Assembly: GCA_958439425.1 (NCBI GenBank)
Contig: CAUBVH010000021.1
Coordinates: forward strand, 1-28,597
Direction of reading: 5' to 3'
From: an uncultured Collinsella sp.
GTDB taxonomy: Bacteria; Actinomycetota; Coriobacteriia; Coriobacteriales; Coriobacteriaceae
DNA length: 28,597 nucleotides
The notes beneath the pieces are model-generated. The model was given only the letters and a program-made list of their open reading frames with translations, had not been told where the DNA came from and searched no databases. The first letter of the stretch is position 1, and each line of letters starts with the position of its first letter. The position numbers and the translations under genes are program-made. Positions 1-8,223 of the stretch are shown one piece after another.

Positions 1-614
1 AGCGAGAGGAGGCCCTTTCCGTGGGAGACCTTGGGATCGTCCGCGGCATTGGCGCGAATTCCCGCCTCGGGGAGGCGCCACATGTGAGCCGCGAAGACCA
101 CCAGCGCGGCGGAGACCACCGTGAACTGGATTTGAGGAGCCATGTCGAGCAGCCGACCGACGATCAGGACGACGATGGCATAGCCGATAGTGCCACCCAT
201 GCGAATGCGAGAAAAGTCCAGGCCAGAGCGATCCGCGAGCTCGATGACGAGGGAGTCGCTCAGGGGCAGGAGCCCCGAGAAAAACGCCGAGAATGCAAAG
301 GTTACGAGAAGGACCGGGACGAACGTCGACGCCAGGTAATACAGCGGAGCGAGTACCGCCGCCGCAAGGCAGAGGGCCACGATGACCGCGCGGCGGCGCC
401 CGAGCTTGTCGGCGATCGTCGACCAGAGCGGCTGGATGGCGAGCGCACACACCGGGGTCGCCGCGAGGAGAATGCCGGTCTGGGCCGCGCTGAGGCCGAG
501 GCTCGTGTAGTGAGCGGAGAGAAACGGCGAGTACACGCCCGCGCAGACCCAGTAGAGTACGTTCGCGAAGAACAGCGAAGTCATGCTTGCGTTTGTCTTG
601 GCGTTGTGCATCAT
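1..614 (-). CDS. MFS transporter (MFS_1-like), 3' end outside window
   Basis: A minus-strand reading frame stays open from an ATG at 614 (a second in-frame ATG is at 611) to the left edge, giving about 204 residues of the N-terminal half of a major facilitator permease. Several hydrophobic helices are visible. The loop between helices 2 and 3 reads ADKLGRRRA, the characteristic MFS signature, and the start of the protein (SLFFANVLYWVCAGVYSPF) resembles the MFS_1-like/LacY-type branch. A GGGAG Shine-Dalgarno lies just upstream and fits the second ATG slightly better. The gene is divergent from the RpiR-type regulator at 912, which suggests that the regulator controls it. The substrate cannot be told; a sugar or nucleoside symporter is possible. 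The C-terminal half lies beyond the window. Confidence 0.85.
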   Translation of the reverse strand, partial: MMHNAKTNASMTSLFFANVLYWVCAGVYSPFLSAHYTSLGLSAAQTGILLAATPVCALAIQPLWSTIADKLGRRRAVIVALCLAAAVLAPLYYLASTFVPVLLVTFAFSAFFSGLLPLSDSLVIELADRSGLDFSRIRMGGTIGYAIVVLIVGRLLDMAPQIQFTVVSAALVVFAAHMWRLPEAGIRANAADDPKVSHGKGLLS

Positions 615-675
615 GCTTCTCCCTTCTTGCTCGCCGGGTGCCTGTCTGGGCTTCGAAGTGATTCACCATCTAGCG

Positions 676-847
676 TGAAACGGAGTTGCGAGGCGTTGAA
701 ACAATGTTCTGTTGTTTCATCGTTTTCGTGCCGTTGTTTCACGGCTCATAAGATAGCAGCTCAAGCTGAGATTGCGCCGAGGAAGTACCGATTTACCGTG
801 AACGGTAGGAAATCAGCGGTGAAACGCTATTTCACCGCTGATGAAAC
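676..847. promoter_or_regulatory. Cluster of TGAAAC/GTTTCA operator-like sites in divergent promoter region
   Basis: The gap between the MFS gene and the RpiR gene holds six TGAAAC/GTTTCA hexamers (676, 697, 714, 736, 820, 842). Two long palindromes use them. One is TGAAACAA-N7-TTGTTTCA at 697-719. The other has 13-bp perfect arms at 812-824 and 830-842 around a 5-bp centre. A smaller palindrome, TACCGT-GA-ACGGTA, is at 794-807. Such spaced dyads suit a dimeric or tetrameric regulator. The RpiR protein encoded next door is the obvious candidate, by inference. Confidence 0.6.
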
Positions 848-911
848 ATTTTGCTTATTTTTCACCTCTCTTGACCTAAGATACAAAGCAAGCTAGGACC
901 AAGGAGTAACC

Positions 912-1775
912 ATGGATAAGACAGGGGATGTGCTCAGCCACATCTGCGCGGTCATGAGCAGCCTATCCCCCTCGGAGAAGGCAATCGCAACGTATGTGCT
1001 CGACCACCCGTCGGATGTCGCAACGATGACCGTCCGCGAACTCGCCGCAGAAACCGGTACGTCACCGGCGTCTGTTTCGAGATTCGCAAGGACGCTTGAC
1101 TACCGAACCTATTCGGACATGCGTCTGGCGCTCGGCATATCCATCAGCAGGGCATCCGGCGAAGAAAAGGCCACGGACGGCAGGATTACTCTGGACGATG
1201 TCGAGGGCTCCATCAAGTACGTCCTGTCTCACAAGGTCAAGGAGCTCTCCCAAACCGCCTCGCTCATTGACTCCGATGACTTTTCGGCAGTCGTCAATCT
1301 GCTCCACAACGCCAACCTCGTCCTGATCGCGGGCGTCGGCAACTCGATTAACATGGGCGTAAACGCGGCGTTCAAGCTCTCGCAGGTTGGAGTCAGAGCG
1401 TTTTGCCCCAGTACCACCGAAGCCATGGTCTCCGTCGCAACCAGCCTCAAGGAGAATGACGTTCTGCTCGTCATTTCGACGTCCGGATACTCGAAGCGCC
1501 TCGTCAACATATTCGACTCTGCCGAGGATTCGAACACCCCCATCATCATGATCACAGACAACCCGGATACGCCGCTCGCGAAGCGTGCCACGCATATCAT
1601 CCGAGCCATCTCGCGAGATCAGGCCATCACCGGAACCGAGATCGCCTTCTCGCACAGCTCGATCAACTTCGTCATCGAGCTGCTGTTCCTCTTCCTGACC
1701 TCTTGCTGGGATGACCCGGTAGAGTTTAACAGGATCATCTCGAAGAATCTCATGGGAGACAAGCAATACAGCTAG
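912..1775 (+). CDS. MurR/RpiR-family transcriptional regulator (HTH + SIS)
   Basis: The 287-residue product has the two-domain layout and usual length of RpiR-family regulators. An N-terminal helix-turn-helix (about residues 1-77) contains LSPSEKAIATYVLDHP and the recognition stretch TSPASVSRFARTLDY. A C-terminal SIS sugar-phosphate-binding domain (about 125-260) contains LIAGVGNS, the STSGYSKR phosphosugar loop and IIMITDNPDTPLA. AAGGAG at 901-906 supports the ATG. It should sense a sugar phosphate and control the divergent MFS gene and perhaps the following phosphatase gene; both are inferences from position. The upstream palindromes may also give autoregulation. The ligand cannot be deduced. 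Confidence 0.93.
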   Translation: MDKTGDVLSHICAVMSSLSPSEKAIATYVLDHPSDVATMTVRELAAETGTSPASVSRFARTLDYRTYSDMRLALGISISRASGEEKATDGRITLDDVEGSIKYVLSHKVKELSQTASLIDSDDFSAVVNLLHNANLVLIAGVGNSINMGVNAAFKLSQVGVRAFCPSTTEAMVSVATSLKENDVLLVISTSGYSKRLVNIFDSAEDSNTPIIMITDNPDTPLAKRATHIIRAISRDQAITGTEIAFSHSSINFVIELLFLFLTSCWDDPVEFNRIISKNLMGDKQYS

Positions 1776-1824
1776 GACGACGCACGCCGGCGCACCGATG
1801 CCCAGACCGAAACGGGAGGACCCC

Positions 1825-2652
1825 TTGATAAAGCTCATCCTCGCAGACATGGATGGGACCCTGTTGCCGTTTGGCTCAAGGGTCGTATCGGAGCGCACGC
1901 ACAGCGCGATTCTTTCGGCGCTCGATGCGGGCATCGCGTTCGGCCCCGCAAGCGGGCGCGACTACGCCGACCTGGCCGATGCCTTTGACGGCGACGCGCG
2001 CTGTTTCTCGACCGGCATCATGGCCAACGGAAAGAAGGTCTTCTCCAGCGGCGAACTCGTGTTCAAAAAGACGCTCTCGACGGAGGCCCTCGTCAAGCTC
2101 GATAGCGCTGTACGCCCCTACGCGGGGACGTCACTCTGGCTAGTCGCCGATGTCGATGAGACAGGCAAGCGCTGCGAGCAGTTCCTCTGCGCCGTCGAGC
2201 CTGGCGACGAATTCGCCCTGGAAGTCGTTAAGGACTCCGGAAGAGACATGGCGCTCGGAGACGTGCCCACGAACCGTGACGTCATAACCGCCGGCATCTT
2301 CGTCAACGTCAGCTCCGCCCCGACGGAAGTCGTTCGGAGTCGATGCAAGGAAGCCTGCCCAGAACTTGATTTCCCCTCGCCCGTCCCATTCTTCCTCGAT
2401 GTTGTTCCGGCTGGCTGGAGCAAGGTAAACGGACTCGACGCGCTTCTCGGCAGCCTTGGGGTCACGCTGGACGAGGTCGCTTTTATCGGAGACTCGGAAA
2501 ACGACGTGACGCTCCTCGAAAAGGTGCCGAACTCCTACGCAGTCGCGGGCGCGATGCCAGAGGCGAAGGCCGCGGCCCATCACCTGATCGGGAACGCAGC
2601 TGAGGACTCCGTCGCGAAGCTCATCGAACAGATTGTCCAGCAGCGAGGCTAG
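1825..2652 (+). CDS. Cof-type HAD-superfamily hydrolase
   Basis: The 275-residue product is a HAD phosphatase of the Cof/YidA class. Motif I is DMDGTLL near the N-terminus (nucleophile and acid/base aspartates), the lysine motif is in WSKVNGLDALL, and motif IV is GDSENDVTLL, with a C2-type cap between. An ATG at 1798 would add nine residues but has no ribosome site. GGGAGGA at 1814-1820 sits four bases before an in-frame TTG at 1825, which also matches where family members normally begin, so TTG is preferred. The gene follows the RpiR gene by about 50 nt in the same direction and is probably co-transcribed. It likely dephosphorylates a sugar phosphate; the exact substrate is unknown. Confidence 0.9.
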   Translation: MIKLILADMDGTLLPFGSRVVSERTHSAILSALDAGIAFGPASGRDYADLADAFDGDARCFSTGIMANGKKVFSSGELVFKKTLSTEALVKLDSAVRPYAGTSLWLVADVDETGKRCEQFLCAVEPGDEFALEVVKDSGRDMALGDVPTNRDVITAGIFVNVSSAPTEVVRSRCKEACPELDFPSPVPFFLDVVPAGWSKVNGLDALLGSLGVTLDEVAFIGDSENDVTLLEKVPNSYAVAGAMPEAKAAAHHLIGNAAEDSVAKLIEQIVQQRG

Positions 2653-2704
2653 GGTTCCGCCAGCGTGGCATGCGCCGCGTGCCTCGTCATCCGTTCGTGG
2701 CGCG

Positions 2705-2854
2705 CTACCTCGTGACGATCCAGAGCGTGGCCATCGTCGCGACGCCGATGCCTACGATGAGCGCGGCCCACAGGACGCGGACCACGGGGTTCATGTCGCC
2801 CGTCACCACCATGTCGTTCGCGTGCCAGAACCAGCTCTCGTTTCCCTTGCGCAT
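2705..2854 (-). CDS. Small single-span membrane protein, 49 aa
   Basis: A minus-strand ATG at 2854 with GGGAG six bases upstream opens a 49-codon frame ending at TAG 2705. The product starts MRKGNESWFWHAND and has one predicted membrane helix (about residues 24-46: VVRVLWAALIVGIGVATMATL). No family is recognised. Its layout, a short polar N-terminus then one helix, resembles the 56-residue peptide encoded beside kup at 8224-8394, but sequence similarity is too weak to claim homology. It stands alone, convergent with the HAD gene. It is supported by the ribosome site and the hydropathy pattern only. Confidence 0.5.
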   Translation of the reverse strand: MRKGNESWFWHANDMVVTGDMNPVVRVLWAALIVGIGVATMATLWIVTR

Positions 2855-2882
2855 GATGCACTCCCTTAGCCTCGATTACGCC

Positions 2883-2920
2883 ATCTATGGCCGAGCAATC
2901 GCAGGTCACGTGCCATAGAT
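2883..2920. repeat. Inverted repeat upstream of the small membrane-protein gene
   Basis: ATCTATGGC at 2883-2891 is repeated inverted as GCCATAGAT at 2912-2920, with a 20-nt loop. It lies in the otherwise empty 2855-3050 gap, about 30 nt upstream of the minus-strand small ORF, so it could be an operator or a hairpin. There is no T-run on either side, so a terminator is unlikely. Confidence 0.45.
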
Positions 2921-3050
2921 TTGCCCTACGCCCAGCTTTCAGTTCTGTAAGGCGGTGGGAGCCTGTGCGAGGCCCCGAGTCCTGAGGCCGTTGCAATGAA
3001 AATGGGAATCAAGGGGCACGCATCAATCATATGGGTTCCTTTCGAGGGCG

Positions 3051-3078
3051 ATGGCAAACGAAGCATCCATCATATAAT
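3051..3078 (+). promoter_or_regulatory. Probable sigma-70-type promoter of rlmKL
   Basis: A perfect TATAAT lies at 3073-3078, with ATGGCA (4 of 6 to TTGACA) at 3051-3056 and a 16-bp spacer. It is 28 bp ahead of the methyltransferase start codon, giving a short leader with the AGAGAGG ribosome site. Confidence 0.55.
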
Positions 3079-3105
3079 GGAGCGACGCAACCAGAGAGGT
3101 CACCC

Positions 3106-5673
3106 ATGGAATTTTATGCAAGCTGCCCGGAGGGCTTTGAATCCGCACTCGCCGACGAGCTCAAGCGGCTCGGGCTTTCGCATGTCCGCCGCCTGAAGGG
3201 CCGCGCTACGTTTGAGGGCGAGCTTGAGCAGGGCTATCGCGCGTGCCTGTGGTCGCGCCTGGCCAGCCGCGTGTTTGTGGTGCTCGGACGCTTTGAGGCA
3301 CAGGATGCCGACGAGCTGTACGATGCCGTTTACGACATTGCCTGGGAAAACATCGTCCGCCGCGGCGCCACCATTGCCATCACTGCCCGTGGTGTGACCG
3401 AGCAGCTGCGCAACACGCGCTTCTCTGCCCTGCGCGCCAAGGACGCATTGTGCGATCGCCTGGCCGAGACCACGGGCCGTCGCGCCGATGTCGATGCTGC
3501 CGACCCCGATGTCCACCTGCTGCTTTCGCTACGCCAGCGCCGTGCGAGCATAAGCCTGGACCTTTCGGGCGACCCGCTGTTCAAGCGCCTGCCGCCCGCC
3601 GCGACTCGAGCCGGCGAGGGCGCGCACGTGCTGCGCCCGGACTACGCCGCCCTGGTGCTGGCACAGGTTGGCTGGACCGCGCTGTGCGAGCGCGAGCTGA
3701 CGGCCGACGACTACGAAAACGAGGCCCTGCCCACGCTGATCGACGCCTCGTGCGCCGGTGGTGGCCTGTTGCTGGAGGCCGTGAACATTCTGACCGACCG
3801 CGCCCCGGGAGCTGCACGCGAGCGCTGGGGCTTTGAGGGCTGGCAGCTGCACGATGCCGCCCTATGGGAGCAGCTGCTTGCCGAGGCACGTGAGCGCGAG
3901 GCGGCAGCACGCGAGCGCCAGGCGCGCATCGTGGCCGTGGACATCGACCCCGCCGCCCGCAAGACCGCCGAGCGCATGGTCAAGTGCGCCGGCTACAAGC
4001 GCTTTGTCGATTTTTGCGGCGCAAAATCTGCCACCGTACTAGACCACGCGGGCGCCGTCGCCGGTGCCGCCCTCGTCGCGGATACGACCGAGACACCGCT
4101 GTCGCTTATGCATGACGCCATGACGCTGGTCGGCGAGCTGCGTCGCGCGCCCGAGCTTACCGCCGCGCCGGTCGCCGCCCTCACCCGCGATGGCCTTATG
4201 GCCCGCGCGCTCCATGCCGAGCCCGCGCGCTCCATTGCCGTCATGCCCAACAACGAAGAGGCGACTATCGAGGTTTGGCCCTCGCTCGACCACGCCGCCG
4301 CAGCGTTTGAGGCTGCGACCAGCGCGGATGCCGAGGCCGAGGTTGCGGATGCCAACGAAGTCAACGATGAGGCCGCAGCTTCTGCCATGCCCGAACCTGC
4401 CGCCACGCTCGACCTGGGCGACGGCAAGCCGCTGCCCGTGCTCATCCCCGAGTCTGAGCAGTTCGCCAACCGCCTGCGCAAGAACGCCCGCCTGCGTCGC
4501 AAATGGGCAAAGCGCGAGGGCGTGAGCTGCTACCGCGTCTACGATGCCGACCTGCCCGACTACTCCGCCGCCATCGACCTGTACGAGGGCTGCCCGCAGA
4601 CGCCGGGCCGCTGGCTCGTCATCGCCGAATATGCCGCACCCAAGACCATCGATCCTGCGCTGGCCCAGGCCCGCATGCTCGACATCTTGGCCATCGCGCC
4701 GCGCATCCTGGATGTTCCGGCCGAGCACGTGCACGCCAAGGCCCGCATGCGTTCGCGCGGCGGCTCGCAGTACGGCAAGCAGGGCGCCGGCAAGGGCGGC
4801 CCGGGCGAGCGCGCCAACATCGCGCGCCGTCGCCTCCCGCTCATCGAGGAGGGCGGGCTCACCTTTGCCGTCAACTTTGACGACTATCTGGATGTGGGCA
4901 TCTTCCTGGACCACCGCGTCACCCGCAACCTAGTGCGCGAGCACGCCAAGCAGGCGCGCCGCTTCCTCAACCTGTTTGCCTACACCGGCACTGCCACCTG
5001 CTATGCGGCAGACGGCGGCGTCGAGGAGACCGTGACGGTTGACCTCTCGAACACCTATCTGGACTGGGCCGAGCGCAATATGCGTCAGAACGGCTTTGTG
5101 GGCCCGCAGCATCACTTTGTGCGCGACGACGTGCTCGCCTGGATTCGCGACCAGCGTCAGACGCGCAACCGCTGGGACCTGATCTTTGTCGACCCGCCCA
5201 CGTTTTCGAACTCGTCCAAGATGGGCCGCCGCACCTGGGATGTTCAACGCGACCATGTTGAGCTTTTGGCTGGCGTATCGCGCCTGCTCGCGCAGGGCGG
5301 CCACGCCATCTTTAGCTGCAACCTGCGCGGCTTCCGCCCCGAGACGCGCAAGCTCGCCCGCGCGGGCGTAGTGCTGGAGGACATTACGGCACAGACCATC
5401 CCCGAGGACTTCGCGCGCAACCAGAAGGTGCACCACTGCTATATCGTCCGCCGCCTGCCCATCGAGGACGCCATGGCCGAGGTCGGCTTTAGCGCCGAGG
5501 AGATTGCCGAGCGAACCGAGGAGTTGCGCAACCCCGAAGCCCGCAAGCCTCGCGCAACGGCGCCCGCGCACGCGCAGGCCGGCAACGGCAAGTCCAACTT
5601 TGCTGGCAAACCCTCCCCTGCCGGCAAGCCCAAAAAGAAGAAGTTCTACGCCAGCAAGCCCAAGGGCAAATAA
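3106..5673 (+). CDS. rlmKL: RlmKL-type 23S rRNA methyltransferase with degenerate RlmL half
   Basis: The 855-residue protein aligns along its whole length with bifunctional RlmKL (RlmL makes m2G2445, RlmK makes m7G2069 in 23S rRNA; E. coli protein about 700 residues). A THUMP region lies at about residues 40-155. The C-terminal RlmK half is intact: NFDDYLDVGIFLDHR from 590, NLFAYTGTAT from 622 (SAM loop) and DPPTFSNS at 696 (catalytic motif). The RlmL half is not. The usual DPMCGSGT loop reads DASCAGGG (213-220), and the NPPYGER catalytic motif is replaced by VADTTETP (324-331), followed by an Ala/Glu-rich insertion of roughly 100 residues. The protein ends in a Lys-rich tail that may help RNA binding. 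The ATG at 3106 follows AGAGAGG; an upstream ATG at 3031 precedes the promoter and is rejected. RlmK activity is likely, RlmL activity doubtful. Confidence 0.92.
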   Translation: MEFYASCPEGFESALADELKRLGLSHVRRLKGRATFEGELEQGYRACLWSRLASRVFVVLGRFEAQDADELYDAVYDIAWENIVRRGATIAITARGVTEQLRNTRFSALRAKDALCDRLAETTGRRADVDAADPDVHLLLSLRQRRASISLDLSGDPLFKRLPPAATRAGEGAHVLRPDYAALVLAQVGWTALCERELTADDYENEALPTLIDASCAGGGLLLEAVNILTDRAPGAARERWGFEGWQLHDAALWEQLLAEAREREAAARERQARIVAVDIDPAARKTAERMVKCAGYKRFVDFCGAKSATVLDHAGAVAGAALVADTTETPLSLMHDAMTLVGELRRAPELTAAPVAALTRDGLMARALHAEPARSIAVMPNNEEATIEVWPSLDHAAAAFEAATSADAEAEVADANEVNDEAAASAMPEPAATLDLGDGKPLPVLIPESEQFANRLRKNARLRRKWAKREGVSCYRVYDADLPDYSAAIDLYEGCPQTPGRWLVIAEYAAPKTIDPALAQARMLDILAIAPRILDVPAEHVHAKARMRSRGGSQYGKQGAGKGGPGERANIARRRLPLIEEGGLTFAVNFDDYLDVGIFLDHRVTRNLVREHAKQARRFLNLFAYTGTATCYAADGGVEETVTVDLSNTYLDWAERNMRQNGFVGPQHHFVRDDVLAWIRDQRQTRNRWDLIFVDPPTFSNSSKMGRRTWDVQRDHVELLAGVSRLLAQGGHAIFSCNLRGFRPETRKLARAGVVLEDITAQTIPEDFARNQKVHHCYIVRRLPIEDAMAEVGFSAEEIAERTEELRNPEARKPRATAPAHAQAGNGKSNFAGKPSPAGKPKKKKFYASKPKGK

Positions 5674-5676
5674 CAA

Positions 5677-5743
5677 AGTTGCGGTGGAATACGGACTGTT
5701 TTGCCTGGAATTAGGCAAATTAAGACCGTATTTCACCGCAACT
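5677..5743. terminator. Long hairpin between convergent rlmKL and kdpE
   Basis: AGTTGCGGTG at 5677-5686 pairs with CACCGCAACT ending at 5743. The pairing continues inward with few mismatches (AATACGG with CCGTATT, TTTGCC with GGCAAA). It begins 3 nt after the rlmKL stop and ends about 25 nt from the kdpE stop, so it probably terminates both convergent transcripts, though the T-runs are poor. Confidence 0.65.
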
Positions 5744-5767
5744 CATATTGGGATGGTGGTTGGCGAT

Positions 5768-6481
5768 CTAGCCTTGGATGACCAGGCGATAGCCGATACC
5801 CACGTGCGTCTGGATATAGCGCGGATGCGCGGGGTCGGACTCGATCTTCTTACGCAACGTGCCCATAAAGACACGCAGGCTCGCCAGGTCGCTCTTGGTC
5901 GCCGTGCCCCAAATCTCGTGCAGGATAAACTGGTGCGTGAGCACCTTGTCGGCGTTGTGCGCCAGCAAGCACAAGAGCTTATACTCGATCGGCGTCAGAT
6001 GCAGTTCCTCGCCATCCATCGTGGCGATGCCGGCATCAAAATCGATATGCAGCTCACCGGTATCGAACGAGCCCTCGGAGACAACGCCGCCCGTCTGCGC
6101 ATACGAAAGGCGCCTGAGCGTCGTGCGAATGCGCGCGAGCAGTTCCTCGACCGAAAACGGCTTGGTCAGATAGTCGTCGGCACCGGCATCGAGCGCGCGG
6201 ATTTTGTCCGCATCCTCGCTGCGCGCCGAGACCACGATAATCGGCATGCCCGACCATGCGCGCACCGACTCCACCACCTTGACGCCGTCCATATCGGGCA
6301 GGCCCAGATCGAGCAGCACAATGCTCGGCGCCTGCGATGAGGCGGCGGCGATGGCGGCATGGGCGGTCTCCACAGCCATATGGCGCAAGCCGTGCGCCTC
6401 GAGCGCGGCAACAATAAGATTGCGAACGGCGGGGTCGTCCTCAACGACCAAGATGAGCGGTTTTACGGCAGAGTTCGGCAC
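5768..6481 (-). CDS. kdpE: KdpE-like response regulator (OmpR/PhoB family)
   Basis: The 237-residue product starts at GTG 6481, with AAGGAG seven bases upstream inside the end of the kinase gene. The receiver domain has acidic residues E14-D16, phospho-acceptor D58 in LLDLGLPDMDG, and K107 in LTKPF. The C-terminal winged helix (about 135-235) includes LTPIEYKLLCLLAHN and YIQTHVGIGYRLV. The wording is close to KdpE, the activator of high-affinity potassium uptake. It is encoded 4 nt downstream of its kinase, with probable translational coupling. No kdpFABC genes are present; the nearest potassium gene is kup, so Kup is the likely target, by inference. Confidence 0.9.
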   Translation of the reverse strand: MPNSAVKPLILVVEDDPAVRNLIVAALEAHGLRHMAVETAHAAIAAASSQAPSIVLLDLGLPDMDGVKVVESVRAWSGMPIIVVSARSEDADKIRALDAGADDYLTKPFSVEELLARIRTTLRRLSYAQTGGVVSEGSFDTGELHIDFDAGIATMDGEELHLTPIEYKLLCLLAHNADKVLTHQFILHEIWGTATKSDLASLRVFMGTLRKKIESDPAHPRYIQTHVGIGYRLVIQG

Positions 6482-6485
6482 AGCG

Positions 6486-8111
6486 CTACTCCTTATCAAA
6501 CGAAACGTCGGCGGCGGGAAGTTCAATCGTAAAGACCGAACCGTGCGGGTCCGCCGCGGCAACCTCTATGCTACCGCCATGTGCCAACGCAATGGAACGG
6601 CAGAGCGAAAGACCCAGGCCAACGCTGCGGTGGCTGTCGGCCAGACCATGGTTGGCGGTATAGAACGACTCGAAGATCCGCTCGCGATCCTCGGGTGCGA
6701 TGCCCGGACCATCATCGGCCACCGAGCACGCCACGCGTCCATCGTCGACGCTAATCGAAATCATGATATGCGAGCCCGCGGGCGTATAGGTGATGGCGTT
6801 GTTCACCAGATTGACCACCAGCTGCACCATCAGGCGTGCATCGACGTTGACGAGCGCCGGCTCATCGCACGCCACCACCTTAAGGTCGTGCTCGCGCACG
6901 GCAGGGTTCACGTGGCGCAGCGCCTCCTCGACGATATCGTCCATGAGCTCGAGCGTAGTCGACAGACGCATGCCTCCGCCCTCGAGCTTGGTGATGGCGA
7001 GCAGATTCTCGACGGTGGCGTTGAGCCACAGCGCATCCGAGCGAATGGATAGAAGCAGGCCGCGGCGCGTCTGGGCATCGAGCACGGCGGTGCCGGTCGA
7101 GCCCTGGTCGAGCAGCACGTCGGCATTACCCGAAATACTGGTAAGCGGCGTGCGCAGATCATGCGAGATGGAGCGCAGCAGGTTGGCGCGCAGCTGTTCG
7201 TTTTTGGCGAGCACCGCCGCCTCCTCGCGGGCCTCCATGGCGCGGGCGCGGTCGAGCGCCAGCTCGCCTTCGCTCACGATGGCATCGGCAAGAGTCCGCT
7301 CCTCGGAGGACAGAGCATCGGACTCGGCGACAATAGCGAGCACCCCCACCACCGAGGCCGGATCGCCCGCGCGTACCATGGTGTCGCCCGAGCGCACCGT
7401 CAGGTAGATGCCGTAGAACGCCGAGCCACCAAAGGTGGCGTCGAGCGGTGTTCCCACGTAGACCGAAGCCGAGAGCAGCGGCGGCATCTGGGGTGCCAGC
7501 TGATGCAGCGGCGCGGCATCGCCCACGGCCGTATACGTCGCGCGCGGCAGCAGGTCATCGCCCTCGGCGTCGGCGCTGTACCACACGACCGGACAGCCCG
7601 AAAGACGCGCCAGCTGCGTGGCCACAGCATGCACAATCTGCTGCTCGTCGGCGCAGCGCTGCAACATGCGATTGGTCTCGAGCACCATCTGCGTGCGGCG
7701 ATCGCTTGCCGCGGCCTGCGCCAGGGCGCGGCGCAGGGCCAGAGCGATCGAGCTTGACACGAGCGAGACCACGAACATGATGAAAAACATGCCCGGATGG
7801 ATGTGGTCGATAAGCGTTAAGGAGTAACGCGGCTCGATAAATAAAAAGTTGTAGAGCGAAACGGCGGCGGCAGAGCTCAGCAGACAGTACAGGCGGCTCC
7901 AGGTAAAAAATGCACACAGCTGCACCACAAGCACATACACAATCATGATGCTCGGGGCAAGAGCGGGGCGGTCGAGCACCGCGCCGACAACCGTCGCGGC
8001 CGCGAGCAACCCCGCCACCACGCAGGTGTCGTACAGAGGGCCGCGCCGCGTCTGCGTCGAGCGCCTCCACCAAAAACTGTCGGCAAGATCACCATCCGAG
8101 CGAACATCCAT
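6486..8111 (-). CDS. KdpD-like sensor histidine kinase lacking the N-terminal KdpD domain
   Basis: The 541-residue protein has a DUF4118-type four-helix membrane block (about 30-135: SIMIVYVLVVQL, FLFIEPRYSLTLID), a GAF-like linker region (about 160-290) and a full kinase core. The H-box is SISHDLRTPLTSISGNADVL with H317, the N-box is VNNAITYTP, and the G boxes are DDGPGIAP and GLGLSLC. Classical KdpD carries about 350 extra residues at its N-terminus (Walker-type KdpD and Usp domains). Here the protein starts directly before the membrane block, so the soluble sensor is absent. ATG 8111 with an upstream GGGAGGG is chosen; an in-frame TTG at 8138 lies inside the preceding hairpin region and is less likely. 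It phosphorylates the KdpE encoded just downstream and probably senses ion status or turgor. Confidence 0.9.
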   Translation of the reverse strand: MDVRSDGDLADSFWWRRSTQTRRGPLYDTCVVAGLLAAATVVGAVLDRPALAPSIMIVYVLVVQLCAFFTWSRLYCLLSSAAAVSLYNFLFIEPRYSLTLIDHIHPGMFFIMFVVSLVSSSIALALRRALAQAAASDRRTQMVLETNRMLQRCADEQQIVHAVATQLARLSGCPVVWYSADAEGDDLLPRATYTAVGDAAPLHQLAPQMPPLLSASVYVGTPLDATFGGSAFYGIYLTVRSGDTMVRAGDPASVVGVLAIVAESDALSSEERTLADAIVSEGELALDRARAMEAREEAAVLAKNEQLRANLLRSISHDLRTPLTSISGNADVLLDQGSTGTAVLDAQTRRGLLLSIRSDALWLNATVENLLAITKLEGGGMRLSTTLELMDDIVEEALRHVNPAVREHDLKVVACDEPALVNVDARLMVQLVVNLVNNAITYTPAGSHIMISISVDDGRVACSVADDGPGIAPEDRERIFESFYTANHGLADSHRSVGLGLSLCRSIALAHGGSIEVAAADPHGSVFTIELPAADVSFDKE

Positions 8112-8141
8112 CGACGCCGCGCCCTCCCTCAAAAACAAAAA

Positions 8142-8190
8142 CCACCACGAAGGGGACAGGCACCTTTGTGGTGGTTTTCCCTCGTGGTGG
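8142..8190 (-). terminator. Hairpin with two alternative partners ahead of the kinase gene
   Basis: Given on the plus strand: CCACCACGAAGG (8142-8153) pairs with CCTTTGTGGTGG (8163-8174), and a second CGTGGTGG (8183-8190) also matches the first eight bases exactly. Read on the minus strand, the 8142-8174 hairpin is followed by a T-rich run (8131-8141), so it is a terminator by form. The second partner would give an alternative structure, as in attenuators. It sits in the 112-nt gap between the small membrane-protein gene and the kinase gene. Confidence 0.6.
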
Positions 8191-8197
8191 TTCCTAG

Positions 8198-8212
8198 TGT
8201 AAAGCCTTTACA
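8198..8212. promoter_or_regulatory. Palindrome, candidate operator before the kinase gene
   Basis: TGTAAAG-C-CTTTACA is a perfect 7-1-7 palindrome 11 bp past the stop of the small membrane-protein gene and upstream of the hairpin. It could be a regulator-binding site for the kdpDE-like pair. No matching second copy was noticed near kup. Confidence 0.35.
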
Positions 8213-8223
8213 ACCTGCGGTCG

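Noticed and set aside
21..896. Plus-strand frame over the MFS gene and its promoter
   Set aside because: It is antisense to a clear MFS protein, and its end runs through the operator region.
1798..1824. ATG 1798 as start of the HAD gene
   Set aside because: It has no ribosome site. The TTG at 1825 has a strong one and matches the usual family N-terminus.
4039..5736. Long minus-strand open frames opposite rlmKL
   Set aside because: They are antisense shadows of a well-supported gene in GC-rich DNA, with repetitive low-complexity translations and no ribosome sites.
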